From positions 1 through 5,023 of the forward strand of contig SDWK01000837.1 of the NCBI GenBank assembly GCA_004195335.1: a DNA stretch of 5,023 nucleotides, written 5' to 3'. The notes beneath the pieces are model-generated. The model made no database searches and was not told where the DNA came from. It saw only the letters and a list, made by a program, of their open reading frames with translations. Source of the DNA: Shewanella sp. GTDB taxonomy: Bacteria; Pseudomonadota; Gammaproteobacteria; Enterobacterales; Shewanellaceae. How positions within the stretch are numbered: the stretch's first letter is position 1; every line of letters starts with the position of its first letter. Below are positions 1-5,023 of this stretch, one piece after another. Position numbers and translations under genes: made by a program.

Positions 1-1062
1 ATAGATCATCACAAACACGCCATTAGTCCAGGCAATAAGGTGCTCAATCTCCTGACCCGCAATATGGGTTAACACGATGACACAAGCCATGGCTAACAAT
101 ACCGTACTCAATGCCCTGACCGGAACATGATGCGAGTTTAATGAATCGAAATAGCGAGGCAGCACCCCTTCCCGGCTAAAACTCCAAATGAGTCTGGACA
201 CACTCGCCGTGTACACATTAACCGTCGCCAAACCAGCGGCAATACCAAGAATACCGATAACCTGCGCACCATATCCTCCGAGAAGCCGATCAAAAGCGGT
301 CACCATGGCCAGCCCCGAATTGAGCTCTGCTGACGTCGACAAGAGTAATGCCGTACAGGCCAGGTAAACCAGCCCCACTAATACGGTACCGATCATCATC
401 GCCGGAACCATATCTTTGCCGGGATCTTTAAAGTCATTGGCAAGATGCGTCATCGCCTCTATCCCCAAAAAGCTCCAAAACGCTATGCCTGCCGCCGCCA
501 TAACCAAGCCTGAATCAGTTGAGGTCTCGAAGACTAAATTACCTAGTTTGCTAACATTCATGCCTCCGGCAGCACACATTAATACTACGACAGTCACGAT
601 ACCTAACGTTAAGGCAAACTGAAGCTTGGCAGATATATGAATGCCTCTGAAATTGAGTAAAAAAAGTAGCACTAACATGCCCAATTCAACCCCAACCTGA
701 CTCCAACCTGAAATAGGGATGAGTGCATTTACAAATTGGAAGGTCATTAAAATTGCAGCCGGCGCCCCCAATGGCACCACCAACAGAAAAATAAGACCAA
801 TGGTTCGTCCCGCCGTTCGCCCAAACGCTTTCTCAACAAAATACGCCGGGCCAGCGGCATGAGGAAACACACTCGCGAGCCTCCCAAACACTAAAGTCAC
901 AGGAATAATCGCCAGAGTCAGTAACAACCAGGCCAGTAATGCCCCACTCCCGGCGGTGGCGATTGTTATTTGTGGAAGAATGAACACGCCAGTGCCCAAC
1001 AAAGTGGTGGCCATCAAGCCTGCGCCTTGCCAACGGCCTATCGTGCCTTCTACATGATTCAT
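1..1062 (-). CDS. yjeH: YjeH-type L-methionine/branched-chain amino-acid exporter (partial, C-terminus beyond the window)
   Basis: I translated an uninterrupted minus-strand frame from the ATG at 1062 to the window edge: 354 codons with no stop. The protein is an inner-membrane APC-superfamily transporter. Residues 14-30 carry the glycine-rich first-helix motif (LLGTGVF, residues 21-27). About ten hydrophobic segments follow, and a conserved loop at 199-220 reads LGIEAMTHLANDFKDPGKD. Compared from memory with E. coli YjeH (about 418 residues), it aligns along its whole length, including a matching NGVFVMIY at the cut edge, so about 60 residues are missing. E. coli YjeH exports methionine and branched-chain amino acids; the substrate here is inferred. 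The ribosome site before 1062 is weak (GGG about 11 bases upstream), but no better in-frame start is visible. The gene diverges from an Lrp-family regulator, which fits control by amino-acid level. Confidence 0.88.
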   Translation of the reverse strand, partial: MNHVEGTIGRWQGAGLMATTLLGTGVFILPQITIATAGSGALLAWLLLTLAIIPVTLVFGRLASVFPHAAGPAYFVEKAFGRTAGRTIGLIFLLVVPLGAPAAILMTFQFVNALIPISGWSQVGVELGMLVLLFLLNFRGIHISAKLQFALTLGIVTVVVLMCAAGGMNVSKLGNLVFETSTDSGLVMAAAGIAFWSFLGIEAMTHLANDFKDPGKDMVPAMMIGTVLVGLVYLACTALLLSTSAELNSGLAMVTAFDRLLGGYGAQVIGILGIAAGLATVNVYTASVSRLIWSFSREGVLPRYFDSLNSHHVPVRALSTVLLAMACVIVLTHIAGQEIEHLIAWTNGVFVMIY

Positions 1063-1092
1063 TTGTACTACTACCCTGATATTGATAGCCTA

Positions 1093-1098
1093 AGTATA
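1093..1098 (-). promoter_or_regulatory. Candidate -10 element for the exporter gene
   Basis: On the minus strand the bases read TATACT, five of six matches to the sigma-70 -10 consensus, about 30 bases before the ATG at 1062. No good -35 hexamer is found 16-18 bases further upstream, which would suit an activator-dependent promoter or may mean the call is wrong. Confidence 0.3.
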
Positions 1099-1151
1099 AG
1101 GGTTGATAAGAAAACAAACTGCTGTTGTTAACCAACATTAGCACACCTATA

Positions 1152-1168
1152 ACCGTCATTATGTCGGT
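1152..1168. promoter_or_regulatory. Palindromic candidate operator, copy 1
   Basis: This 17-bp sequence, ACCGTCATTATGTCGGT, is a palindrome about a central T, with seven of eight pairs matching. It lies between the divergent exporter and regulator genes, 68 bases before the regulator start. It shares CCGTCAT..TGTC with a second copy 30 bp downstream. The likely ligand is the adjacent Lrp/AsnC-family protein, since these proteins commonly bind several phased sites in their own promoter regions. That assignment is inference. Confidence 0.5.
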
Positions 1169-1182
1169 AGCAAGCCTTAATT

Positions 1183-1195
1183 CCGTCATAGTGTC
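1183..1195. promoter_or_regulatory. Candidate operator, copy 2
   Basis: The bases CCGTCATAGTGTC match the first candidate operator (1153-1165) at 11 of 13 positions. The start-to-start distance is exactly 30 bp, close to three helical turns, so both would face the same side of the DNA. This copy lacks the full palindrome because its right arm has drifted. A shorter CGTCA follows at 1209-1213. Confidence 0.45.
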
Positions 1196-1236
1196 ATTTA
1201 CACAATATCGTCAGTTAACTAACAAGGAAAATCATC

Positions 1237-1674
1237 TTGGATAAGTTGGATAAATTTGATAAAGCGATTCTAACGGCACTAAGACAAAATGCCCGTCAAA
1301 GCATCTCTCATATCGCCGATGCCGTTAACTTGTCCCGTTCGGCAGTCTCTGAACGGATAAAAAAACTGGAACAAGGTGGGATAATTCGTGGTTATCAGGT
1401 ACTGCTGAGTGAATCACAAAAAGAGGGAGTATCTGCCTACTTCGAGATCCAACACAAATGTCCCAGATGTGCCGATGTGGTACCTGTATTTCAGAATATT
1501 CCCGAGGTAATTACATGTCGCGGGATTACCGGCGACATGGATCTGCTCGTCTATGTACAGGCCAACTCGATGAGAAGGTTACATGAAATTAGGGAACATA
1601 TTGATGCGCAGACGGATATCATCAAGATCAAAACTCATGTGGTCATGAGCGAGTGGATAAATAATCAGGGATAA
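1237..1674 (+). CDS. Lrp/AsnC-family transcriptional regulator
   Basis: A 145-residue protein, the normal size for the feast/famine (Lrp/AsnC) family. The N-terminal winged helix-turn-helix spans residues 5-52, with the recognition-helix region around NLSRSAVSERIKKLE (31-45). A RAM ligand-binding domain (about 66-140) follows, with the family's glycine-rich turn at 96-100 (GITGD). The start is TTG at 1237, preceded by AAGGA eight bases upstream; the next TTG, at 1246, has no comparable site. The gene ends in tandem TAA codons. Family members bind DNA as dimers or octamers and sense amino acids or related small molecules. The divergent exporter is the obvious target. An unusual point is a CPRC pair at residues 75-78 in the effector domain. 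The exact subfamily (Lrp, DecR, BkdR and others) cannot be settled by eye. Confidence 0.9.
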   Translation: MDKLDKFDKAILTALRQNARQSISHIADAVNLSRSAVSERIKKLEQGGIIRGYQVLLSESQKEGVSAYFEIQHKCPRCADVVPVFQNIPEVITCRGITGDMDLLVYVQANSMRRLHEIREHIDAQTDIIKIKTHVVMSEWINNQG

Positions 1675-1757
1675 TAAACCTAACTAACAGAAAGATATCA
1701 TCAAGCTCAAGATTTAGGTGATTACAGGGGATTGGATCGTCAATCAAAGAAGAAAGA

Positions 1758-1777
1758 CCACCCTCGCGAGAGGGTGG
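1758..1777 (-). terminator. Rho-independent terminator of the cytochrome operon
   Basis: A perfect 8-bp GC-rich stem (CCACCCTC at 1758-1765 with GAGGGTGG at 1770-1777) closes a four-base loop. Read on the minus strand it is followed at once by TCTTTCTTCTTT, a U-rich run. The plus-strand side has no T tract, so it acts in one direction only. It lies about 190 bases after the stop of the tetraheme cytochrome gene, the last gene of the minus-strand operon. Confidence 0.75.
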
Positions 1778-1966
1778 CCAAACCCATTTGGAGGTTGGGT
1801 GCGACTCTAAAGTTTAAGAGTGAGGCAAATAAAATGGCGTCCTGCCCAAGTACATCCTTGTCGTACGGTGGAAAAATTGCTGAAGCAAGCCTGCTTGGCC
1901 CAGTATTCGCCAGTGGACTCTTATTGGTGACTGGCTTCAACTTAATCAGAACTGTCCAGGACTAAG
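1778..1966 (-). other. Gene-free, hairpin-rich 3' UTR candidate
   Basis: No convincing gene lies in the stretch 1675-1966. Between the tetraheme cytochrome stop and the terminator I see four local inverted repeats: GCCAGT/ACTGGC (1909-1914 with 1930-1935), AAGCA/TGCTT around a four-base loop (1883-1887 with 1892-1896), ACTCT/AGAGT (1804-1808 with 1817-1821) and ACCCA/TGGGT (1782-1786 with 1796-1800). Each alone is weak; in series, ending in a strong terminator, they suggest a structured transcript tail or a dispersed intergenic repeat. Open frames cross it on both strands, but both start with TTG, lack convincing ribosome sites, and run through the terminator stem. The part from 1675 to 1757, after the regulator, shows nothing beyond a short direct repeat. 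Confidence 0.4.
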
Positions 1967-2257
1967 TTAGTGACAGCTGCTGCAGGAATCTTTAGCCAAT
2001 GCTTCCTCATGCACCACATGACAGTCATTACACAACATGGCGCCTTCATGATTCTTATGAACATCACTGTCCAACTCCTTCAAGGGCCCGTGGCAAGAGG
2101 CGCAAGCCTCATTTTCAAAGGCCCCATCGTCCGAGGGGGCCCCATCTTCGTGGCAGGCTTCACACCCTGACATTTCGGTATGGGAATCAGCAATCCCCCC
2201 CGCAAATACCGCTCCAGAGAAACTCAATAGCATTGATAACCCTAAGGCTTTAAACAT
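1967..2257 (-). CDS. cctA: Small tetraheme c-type cytochrome, STC/CctA-like
   Basis: A 96-residue periplasmic electron carrier. A Sec signal peptide occupies residues 1-19 (cleavage after VFA), leaving about 77 mature residues. Four CxxCH heme sites lie at 32-36, 52-56, 76-80 and 92-96. Exactly four other histidines are present (26, 67, 70, 83), enough to give every heme two histidine ligands. The spacing and phrases such as CEACHEDGAPSDDGAFE closely match the Shewanella small tetraheme cytochrome as I recall it; that protein shuttles electrons between inner-membrane quinol dehydrogenases and periplasmic or outer-membrane reductases. The protein stops exactly on the last heme-ligand histidine, whereas STC has a tail of about ten residues beyond it. 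The start has a GGGAG site six bases upstream. The gene follows the nrfD-like gene by 21 bp and is last in the operon. It may be a paralogue of the main cctA rather than its orthologue. Confidence 0.85.
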   Translation of the reverse strand: MFKALGLSMLLSFSGAVFAGGIADSHTEMSGCEACHEDGAPSDDGAFENEACASCHGPLKELDSDVHKNHEGAMLCNDCHVVHEEALAKDSCSSCH

Positions 2258-2278
2258 GGTGAACTCCCAATTAGATAG

Positions 2279-3220
2279 TTAAGCGACAGTCATTTGTCCG
2301 GTATAGAGAATAAAGTTACGCAGCAGTAATACTCCAACCAGGCTACAACTGGCGGTGATAGCCACATAGGAGAATTTGCGCTTCGAAGAGGTCTTCATAA
2401 AGAGATTGAATGCCAGTGGTAAACTTAAACCCAGTACGACTATGCCCCCCCAGAATACCCAGCCCCAAAAACCTTCTCCTATCGCTGTCATGGCAGCGAC
2501 TTTGCTCTGGCCTCCCGATAGAATCAGTCCGGTGAAGAAGGTAAACAACAGCACCATCTCCACCAAGATGATCGGGATCTCTATATTGTGTATGAAATGC
2601 ACCTCTTTGCCGTCGGGATCCCCCTTGAGCAACACGCCACCGAGCAGGGTTCCTGCGGCACCAGAAGACAAGCCGGAGATCAAGAAGAGCAAAGGCAATA
2701 CCGGATTATTCAACATAGGATAGGTGGTCAGCGCAGAGAGCAGGAAGCCAGTGTAAGCCCCCAGAGAAAGCGCGAAGATGGTCAAAAAGCCCGAAATGCT
2801 TGGCTCATGCTTAACCAGAGCATTTAGTAACCTGATCACTAGAGGCCAACGCCCATTACACCAATTCAATACTGGCTCTTTAAATACACAGATTAACCAG
2901 GCAAAGAGGATCAATTGATAGATCATCAGTACCGCAACGCCGACAGACATCACCGAAGTGCCATTGTAAAAAACCAAGATCTTCCAAAAATCGAATGGTT
3001 TGGTCAGATCCAGCACCAAGATCCCGAGTCCTGCGAAGACGGCCAAGGGGGCGATGAGACAAGCAGCCTGAATGAAACCGGATTTATACGCGTCTTTACC
3101 CAGCTTAAAATGTTTGAGCAATATGGCGAAGGATATTGCTCCGGCGGATACTCCCGCCAAAAACAGATAGATGGCGATTGGCCAATGCCAAACTAGGCCA
3201 TCAAAATGGAATGGACTCAT
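2279..3220 (-). CDS. nrfD: NrfD/PsrC-family quinol-oxidising membrane subunit
   Basis: A 313-residue integral membrane protein, close to the 318 of E. coli NrfD. About eight hydrophobic helices are visible, near residues 13-34, 52-72, 88-112, 143-165, 174-197, 212-235, 252-274 and 284-303. The N-terminus carries the family signature WPIAIYLFLAGVSAGA (13-28). Other family-like stretches are YTGFLLS (156-162), SGLSSGAAG (182-190) and the C-terminal LLRNFILYTGQ (299-309). Members of this family bind and oxidise menaquinol or ubiquinol and pass electrons to a four-cluster ferredoxin partner, which is encoded just upstream here. The ATG overlaps the stop of that partner (ATGA, 4 bp), implying translational coupling; an AAGGGG site lies ten bases before the start. 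PsrC, TtrC and SirD belong to the same superfamily, so the nitrite-specific name rests on the linked nrfB- and nrfC-like genes. Confidence 0.85.
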   Translation of the reverse strand: MSPFHFDGLVWHWPIAIYLFLAGVSAGAISFAILLKHFKLGKDAYKSGFIQAACLIAPLAVFAGLGILVLDLTKPFDFWKILVFYNGTSVMSVGVAVLMIYQLILFAWLICVFKEPVLNWCNGRWPLVIRLLNALVKHEPSISGFLTIFALSLGAYTGFLLSALTTYPMLNNPVLPLLFLISGLSSGAAGTLLGGVLLKGDPDGKEVHFIHNIEIPIILVEMVLLFTFFTGLILSGGQSKVAAMTAIGEGFWGWVFWGGIVVLGLSLPLAFNLFMKTSSKRKFSYVAITASCSLVGVLLLRNFILYTGQMTVA

Positions 3221-3894
3221 AGCGTTATATCCCCTTCTTGTGATGCAATACGGAAAACTTTAGGTCGAGTACCGAGCGCTGTCTTACTGCGATAATTAGG
3301 AGCCGACTTAAGTACTTTGACAACATTTGAGTCAGGGTCTTTCAAATCACCGAAGGTTAACGCCTGGGTCGGACATGCTGACACGCATGCGGGTTGCTTC
3401 CCCTCTTTTAAGCGCGTCTCTTTGCAGAAATCACATTTATCGGCGGCATGGGTAACAGGATTAATGAAGCGCACCTGATAAGGACAAGCGGCGATACAAT
3501 ATTGGCAGCCGACACACTTCCAGGAATTCACACTGACTATGCCCGTTTGAGGGTCTTTATAGGCGGCCCCGGTGGGGCAAACTTTAACGCATGGGGAATC
3601 TTCACATTGCTGGCAAGATTTACGCGTAAAACGAAAATATTGATCCGGATATTCCCCATAGGGTCCTTTACGCTCAATCTCTAGGCGGCTGACCCCCTCG
3701 GGTACCTGATTAACTTCCCGGCAGGCAATGGAGCAGGCATCACAGCCAATACATTTCGTTTCATCATGCACCAAGGCATATTTTTTTCCGTCAATTTCCA
3801 CAGACTCAGTGGAACTCTCAGCAATCGTATAACCCGATGCGCCAACGACGACGGCACACGCGCTCTTAAGGAAGAGTCTTCTTGAGTTTTTCAT
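3217..3894 (-). CDS. nrfC: NrfC-like Tat-exported protein with four [4Fe-4S] clusters
   Basis: A 225-residue periplasmic ferredoxin-type electron-transfer subunit. The N-terminus has an ideal twin-arginine motif, SRRLFLK (4-10), followed by a hydrophobic stretch, as in E. coli NrfC. Sixteen cysteines form four groups suited to [4Fe-4S] clusters: 48/51/54/58, 94/97/102/106, 127/130/133/137 and 154/157/170/174; the last three groups end in CP. All ligands are intact. The protein is expected to sit on the periplasmic face of the NrfD-like subunit and pass electrons to the pentaheme cytochrome encoded 15 bp upstream. The start is supported by AGGAGG seven bases before the ATG. Similar subunits occur in polysulfide, tetrathionate and sulfite systems (PsrB, TtrB, SirC), so the partner reductase cannot be read from this protein alone. 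Confidence 0.87.
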   Translation of the reverse strand: MKNSRRLFLKSACAVVVGASGYTIAESSTESVEIDGKKYALVHDETKCIGCDACSIACREVNQVPEGVSRLEIERKGPYGEYPDQYFRFTRKSCQQCEDSPCVKVCPTGAAYKDPQTGIVSVNSWKCVGCQYCIAACPYQVRFINPVTHAADKCDFCKETRLKEGKQPACVSACPTQALTFGDLKDPDSNVVKVLKSAPNYRSKTALGTRPKVFRIASQEGDITL

Positions 3895-3909
3895 TGGGTA
3901 TCCTCCTGG

Positions 3910-4383
3910 TTATTTGGCACTATGGCAGCCGCTGCACATTTCGCTGCGCTTGGGCGCTGTCACGCCTATGATAGGATCGATTTCAGGGTGTAACTGATGG
4001 CAACTGGCACAATTAACCTTGTTGGAATGCACATCGTGGGTCCAATCGGCCTGACTCAGCGTTTCGACATCATGGCATTGAAGACATGCCGCAGTTTGAA
4101 CGGCGCTTTTGGCGACAGATTTAGTACCAAATCCGATAAGCTCGGATGCTTTCCTCGGATGGCCTGCCTTTTCGCCGTGGCAGTTTTGGCAGGTTATATC
4201 CAATGCATCATTAGCATGAAGCCCAAACATTTTTCCGTTGCGCTTGTGGCACATGATGCATTGTTTGTTCTGGTTTATTTTTAACTCCACTTTCGTAGCA
4301 GTCGCTGCAGGAGAGAAGGATCCCAGCACCAGCATAAGTATTGAGGCCAGTAGTGGAGCGGAAAATCTATCAATTTTGGACAT
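3910..4383 (-). CDS. nrfB: NrfB-like periplasmic pentaheme c-type cytochrome
   Basis: A 157-residue protein with a Sec signal peptide of about 30 residues (cleavage probably after ATA, 27-29). Five CxxCH heme sites lie at 42-46, 65-69, 100-104, 125-129 and 150-154. Five other histidines (56, 74, 116, 119, 132) match the number needed for bis-histidine ligation of all five hemes, as in NrfB. In E. coli, NrfB carries electrons from the NrfCD complex to the NrfA nitrite reductase. This protein is about 30 residues shorter than E. coli NrfB (about 188) and ends three residues after the last heme site. The same pentaheme fold forms each half of the decaheme MtrA/DmsE proteins; the single set of five hemes and the linkage to nrfC- and nrfD-like genes favour NrfB. 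A GAGGA site lies six bases before the ATG. Confidence 0.82.
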   Translation of the reverse strand: MSKIDRFSAPLLASILMLVLGSFSPAATATKVELKINQNKQCIMCHKRNGKMFGLHANDALDITCQNCHGEKAGHPRKASELIGFGTKSVAKSAVQTAACLQCHDVETLSQADWTHDVHSNKVNCASCHQLHPEIDPIIGVTAPKRSEMCSGCHSAK

Positions 4384-4436
4384 AAGGAGTCCTCACATAA
4401 CGAGTGATACTGATTTCTAAAAATTAGGAAAGGCGA

Positions 4437-4458
4437 TGCCGCAGTCGATGCTGCGGCA
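4437..4458 (-). terminator. Intercistronic hairpin, weak terminator or attenuator
   Basis: A perfect 8-bp stem (TGCCGCAG at 4437-4444 with CTGCGGCA at 4451-4458) closes a six-base loop; three more pairs form across one bulged base. It starts about ten bases after the stop of the DUF2726-like gene. On the minus strand it is followed by CCTTTCCTAATTTTT: T-rich, but with the main T run about 11 bases from the stem. It could be a leaky terminator or a processing or stability element separating the first gene from nrfBCD-cctA. Confidence 0.5.
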
Positions 4459-4468
4459 CTCGATTCGA

Positions 4469-4969
4469 CTATGCGGCCAAGCTGTTTCTAATAAGACTTT
4501 CATCCCACTTTTGATTCTTAGCGAGGTGAATGACCTTAACCCCGACTTCGGCTAATGAACTATCGATAAATTGAGATTGCTCGGGAGAGTTATGCTCAGG
4601 GTCGGTGATCACCAGCTTTACCGATGATGATTCACTGTCGACTAGGACATAATCCAGATGACATCCTCTCAAATAGGAGTGGACATGGTCAGGCGTTTCC
4701 GCTTTATCAATATCCAGTATGCTATCGAGACAGGTTCCGTATAAAACATTGTATTTATCTTTAACGATCGTATTCAATTTATTAATAAACCCAACCGACT
4801 TAGGTTCCATTGGGTGACGACTGAACTTTATTTTATCTCCCACGGATTCCGTATCGTTTGGTTTAAAAAACTTTATACAGGTCATGGTGAATGTCACTAG
4901 AACCAATGGCACCACAATGAATAATACAAAGTACATAAAAGCATAGCTGAAAATTACTGATGCATTCAT
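4469..4969 (-). CDS. Membrane-anchored DUF2726-like protein of unknown function
   Basis: A 166-residue protein. One strongly hydrophobic segment at about residues 6-30 should anchor it in the inner membrane, probably leaving the rest in the cytoplasm. The soluble part (about 48-150) resembles DUF2726 domains as I remember them. It opens with a PMEPKSVGFINKL segment, has a strand LDYVLVD (105-111), then VITDPEHNSPEQ (120-131), then a helix and VKVIHL (144-149). That family is thought to be distantly related to nuclease-like folds, but the typical ELD acidic motif is only partly kept here (ITD), so activity is doubtful. I chose the ATG at 4969 rather than an in-frame TTG at 4981, because a GGAGG site sits five bases before this ATG and overlaps that TTG. 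The gene lies 85 bp before nrfB, in the same direction, separated by a hairpin. No known link to electron transfer exists that I can name. Confidence 0.65.
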   Translation of the reverse strand: MNASVIFSYAFMYFVLFIVVPLVLVTFTMTCIKFFKPNDTESVGDKIKFSRHPMEPKSVGFINKLNTIVKDKYNVLYGTCLDSILDIDKAETPDHVHSYLRGCHLDYVLVDSESSSVKLVITDPEHNSPEQSQFIDSSLAEVGVKVIHLAKNQKWDESLIRNSLAA

Positions 4970-4974
4970 AAACG

Positions 4975-4979
4975 CCTCC
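4975..4979 (-). promoter_or_regulatory. Ribosome-binding site that fixes the DUF2726-like start
   Basis: GGAGG on the minus strand, five bases before the ATG at 4969. It overlaps an upstream in-frame TTG codon at 4981, which therefore is unlikely to be the start. Confidence 0.75.
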
Positions 4980-4989
4980 AAAACTACAG

Positions 4990-5013
4990 TTTAATTATTT
5001 AATTATTTAATTT
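4990..5013. repeat. Three tandem AT-only octamers in the promoter region
   Basis: Plus-strand copies read TTTAATTA (4990-4997), TTTAATTA (4998-5005) and TTTAATTT (5006-5013). They lie just upstream of the minus-strand DUF2726-like gene, where a promoter would be expected. They could act as an UP-element-like or H-NS-sensitive tract. Only 54 bases of this upstream region are in view, so no promoter is called. Confidence 0.5.
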
Positions 5014-5023
5014 CATTTTTAAC

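Noticed and set aside
416..622. Plus-strand 68-codon open frame
   Set aside because: Antisense shadow of the exporter gene; no ribosome site or family resemblance.
833..1189. Minus-strand open frame of 118 codons
   Set aside because: It lies almost wholly inside and out of frame with the YjeH-type exporter, whose translation matches a known family throughout; this frame matches nothing.
1740..1940. Minus-strand 66-codon open frame in the gap after the cytochrome operon
   Set aside because: TTG start with no good ribosome site, no recognisable domain, and its last codons are the terminator stem and T tract. Better explained as structured untranslated sequence.
1732..1965. Plus-strand 77-codon open frame downstream of the regulator
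   Set aside because: TTG start, no Shine-Dalgarno sequence, overlaps the terminator stem, and its translation has no family resemblance.
2376..3196. Several plus-strand open frames opposite the nrfD-like gene
   Set aside because: All are antisense to a well-supported membrane protein gene and show no independent signals.
4384..4436. Possible separate promoter for the nrfB-like gene
   Set aside because: The best minus-strand hexamers (TTTCCT and TATCAC, 16 bases apart) match the consensus at only three and four of six positions; not enough to call.
4970..5023. FNR or NarP/NarL sites expected before an anaerobic respiratory operon
   Set aside because: No TTGAT....ATCAA-like sequence is visible, either in the 54 bases available here or in the 85-bp gap before the nrfB-like gene.

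Overview
The window looks like chromosomal DNA of a marine-type, respiratory gammaproteobacterium, most likely Shewanella or a close relative. This is inferred from three things. The small tetraheme cytochrome at 1967-2257 closely matches the Shewanella small tetraheme cytochrome (CctA/STC) as I remember it. Multiheme cytochromes are dense here. The amino-acid exporter is YjeH-like, of the gammaproteobacterial type. No database search was run.

Left part (1-1674): a divergent pair. On the minus strand, a YjeH-type methionine/branched-chain amino-acid exporter runs off the left edge of the window; its 354 visible codons start at 1062. On the plus strand, an Lrp/AsnC-family regulator (1237-1674, TTG start) is transcribed away from it. 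The 174-bp gap between them holds two 13-bp near-repeats exactly 30 bp apart, the first part of a 17-bp palindrome. This is a good candidate operator pair for the regulator.

Middle (1675-1966): about 290 bases with no convincing gene. It holds a strong minus-strand intrinsic terminator (stem 1758-1777) and, before it in the minus direction, a run of weaker inverted repeats. This stretch is probably the structured 3' UTR of the cytochrome operon.

Right part (1967-4969, all minus strand, listed in transcription order): a membrane-anchored DUF2726-like protein of unknown role; a hairpin; a pentaheme NrfB-like periplasmic cytochrome; a Tat-exported NrfC-like protein with four [4Fe-4S] clusters; an NrfD-like eight-helix quinol oxidase subunit; and a small tetraheme cytochrome. 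The last four genes are tightly packed (15-bp gap, 4-bp overlap, 21-bp gap) and form an operon.

Together, NrfD and NrfC should take electrons from the quinol pool and pass them to the periplasmic pentaheme and tetraheme cytochromes. No terminal reductase (such as nrfA) is present, and the operon ends in a terminator, so none follows downstream. The most interesting reading is an orphan quinol-to-cytochrome module that has gained an STC-type electron shuttle and may feed one or more reductases encoded elsewhere.
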